Source: JAVBLD01 sp031553705
Lineage (GTDB): Bacteria; Bacteroidota; Bacteroidia; Bacteroidales; Marinifilaceae
Length of the DNA: 24,584 bases
Reading direction: 5' to 3'
NCBI GenBank assembly: GCA_031553705.1
Contig: JAVBLD010000047.1
Location: forward strand, 1 to 24,584
Shown here: positions 24,179 through 24,584 of the stretch, piece by piece
Layout: the number at the start of each line of letters is the position of its first letter
How positions within the stretch are numbered: position 1 is the stretch's first letter
Notes under the pieces: model-generated
The model's database searches: none
Seen by the model: the letters and a program-made list of their open reading frames with translations, nothing else
Told to the model about the DNA's origin: nothing
Position numbers and translations under genes: made by a program

Positions 24179-24200
24179 AATATATTTTCATTTACTTTTG
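24169..24200 (+). promoter_or_regulatory. Promoter of tRNA-Arg
   Basis: TTTG (24169-24172), a 20-base spacer and TACTTTTG (24193-24200) form a full Bacteroidota promoter. The transcript would start near 24206, a few bases before the mature tRNA. The -33 box falls inside the last bases of the decayed sigma-factor gene. Confidence 0.8.
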
Positions 24201-24212
24201 TCACCTCTAATT

Positions 24213-24284
24213 GGTTGCGTAGTTCAATGGATAGAACGGAAGTTTCCTAAACTTTAGATTCGGGTTCGATTCCCGGCGCGACTA
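24213..24284 (+). tRNA. tRNA-Arg (anticodon CCT)
   Basis: A full cloverleaf of 72 bases folds by eye. Acceptor GGTTGCG pairs with CGCGACT (one G-T at the end), D stem GTTC/GAAC, anticodon stem GAAGT/ACTTT with loop TTCCTAA (anticodon CCT, decoding AGG), T stem TCGGG/CCCGG with loop TTCGATT, discriminator A. CCA is not encoded, which is usual in Bacteroidota. It has its own promoter and terminator. Confidence 0.95.
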
Positions 24285-24301
24285 CAAAGAAAAAATAAAT
24301 T

Positions 24302-24339
24302 CCCTTGATTATCAATAGATAGTTAAGGGTTTTTCTTTT
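24302..24339 (+). terminator. Terminator after tRNA-Arg
   Basis: A 12-bp stem (24302-24313 with 24318-24329, two G-T pairs) closes an AATA loop and is followed by TTTTTCTTTT. It starts 18 bases after the tRNA. Confidence 0.85.
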
Positions 24340-24361
24340 AAGGGCAACGTGAAGGGCAACG
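24340..24361. repeat. Tandem decamer AAGGGCAACG x2, candidate integrase arm sites
   Basis: AAGGGCAACG occurs at 24340-24349 and again at 24352-24361, two bases apart. The 11-mer TTTAAGGGCAA at 24337-24347 also occurs at 24153-24163, on the other side of the tRNA. Short tandem repeats beside a tRNA 3' end resemble tyrosine-integrase arm-type sites; no integrase gene is visible. Confidence 0.4.
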
Positions 24362-24389
24362 ATTGCTGATTGTTTTTGTGATTTACCCC

Positions 24390-24397
24390 CAAATATA
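24390..24397 (-). promoter_or_regulatory. Orphan -7 box TATATTTG pointing at the tRNA
   Basis: An exact TAnnTTTG box on the minus strand faces the repeats and tRNA, with no gene downstream of it before the tRNA. It may be the leftover promoter of a lost integrase gene, or chance. Confidence 0.3.
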
Positions 24398-24494
24398 GCA
24401 AATAATGCAGTATGTAAAGGGAGTATTTATTTAAAACGTAAATCTGGAGTTCCTAACTTAGCCCGCACAAATAGTTAAGGTTGAATAATAATTT

Positions 24495-24502
24495 TAACTT
24501 TG
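24495..24502 (+). promoter_or_regulatory. -7 box TAACTTTG before the transposase
   Basis: An exact TAnnTTTG box ends 4 bases before ATG 24507, so the transposase message would be leaderless or nearly so. No TTTG -33 element is present; within an IS, a full promoter is often formed on insertion. Confidence 0.45.
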
Positions 24503-24506
24503 AAAA

Positions 24507-24584
24507 ATGGGAACAAAAAGACAGTATGACCGGGTGTTCAAGGAGCATGCGGTAAAGATGAGTTATGAGCGCAACAACCTCAAG
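24507..24584 (+). CDS. IS3-family transposase OrfA, N-terminal 26 residues (runs off the right edge)
   Basis: From ATG 24507 the frame is open to the window end, reading MGTKRQYDRVFKEHAVKMSY and then ERNNLK. The pattern 'KR-YD--FK-HAVK-SYE' is the start of the helix-turn-helix OrfA of IS3-family (IS150-like) transposases of Bacteroidota. OrfA binds the IS ends and is normally fused to the OrfB DDE integrase by -1 frameshifting; OrfB is outside the window. The family assignment rests on 26 residues. Confidence 0.75.
   Translation, partial: MGTKRQYDRVFKEHAVKMSYERNNLK

Larger units (their letters stand above)
24445..24584 (+). mobile_element. Left end of an IS3-type insertion sequence (cut by window edge)
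   Basis: The IS3-type transposase start at 24507 implies an element whose left terminus lies roughly between 24440 and 24500. A terminal repeat cannot be fixed because the right end is outside the window. The stretch from TGGAGTTCC to TAGCCCGCACA is a candidate terminus. Confidence 0.4.

Noticed and set aside
24302..24361. CRISPR-like repeats near the tRNA
   Set aside because: Only two decamers separated by 2 bases plus a terminator hairpin; no spacers and no cas genes.

Overview
The window looks like chromosome of a Bacteroidota bacterium, most likely order Bacteroidales (Porphyromonadaceae/Dysgonomonadaceae-like). Reasons: repeated -7 boxes of the Bacteroidota form TAnnTTTG, almost no Shine-Dalgarno sequences, the ribosomal order rplM-rpsI-rpsB-tsf, a TonB receptor with a carboxypeptidase-regulatory-like domain next to a DUF4249-type lipoprotein, a tRNA without encoded CCA, and an RHS-type secreted protein at the left edge. 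Base composition is moderately AT-rich; the left-edge fragment has clearly more GC-rich codons.

Layout. 1-166 is the N-terminus of a secreted RHS/YD-like protein leaving the window on the minus strand, with a palindromic element (190-239) just upstream and a gene-free stretch up to 846. 847-3800 holds a family 2 glycosyltransferase that converges on a minus-strand pair, a tandem LAB_N membrane protein and an ArnT-like GT39. Together they could form a three-component lipid-linked sugar system: a cytosolic enzyme that charges the carrier, a flippase candidate and a periplasmic transferase. 3928-6521 is the minus-strand rplM-rpsI-rpsB-tsf operon. 6810-9915 is a TonB receptor plus DUF4249-like lipoprotein. 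10077-14311 carries hemW, asnS and rpoN on the plus strand, followed by a broken membrane-protein gene (14329-14662). Then come a SPOR lipoprotein (-), a cyclophilin lipoprotein (+), mutS (-), an mmcQ/yjbR gene and deoC (+), a large RND/MMPL transporter (-), and a dtd plus MazG-like pair (-).

The right end is scarred. A decayed ECF sigma factor gene (about 23845-24178) is followed by tRNA-Arg(CCT) with a near-consensus promoter and a strong terminator. Beyond that lie tandem decamer repeats that resemble integrase arm sites, then the start of an IS3-type transposase at the window edge.

Most genes are housekeeping. The least ordinary signals are: the GT2/LAB_N/GT39 module; three genes whose start codon sits 4-5 bases after a TAnnTTTG box, which suggests leaderless mRNAs; two decayed genes that ORF calling overlooks; the start-codon-less RHS fragment beside a palindrome; and the tRNA-Arg junction with repeats and an IS. 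No CRISPR array, rRNA or intact phage is visible.
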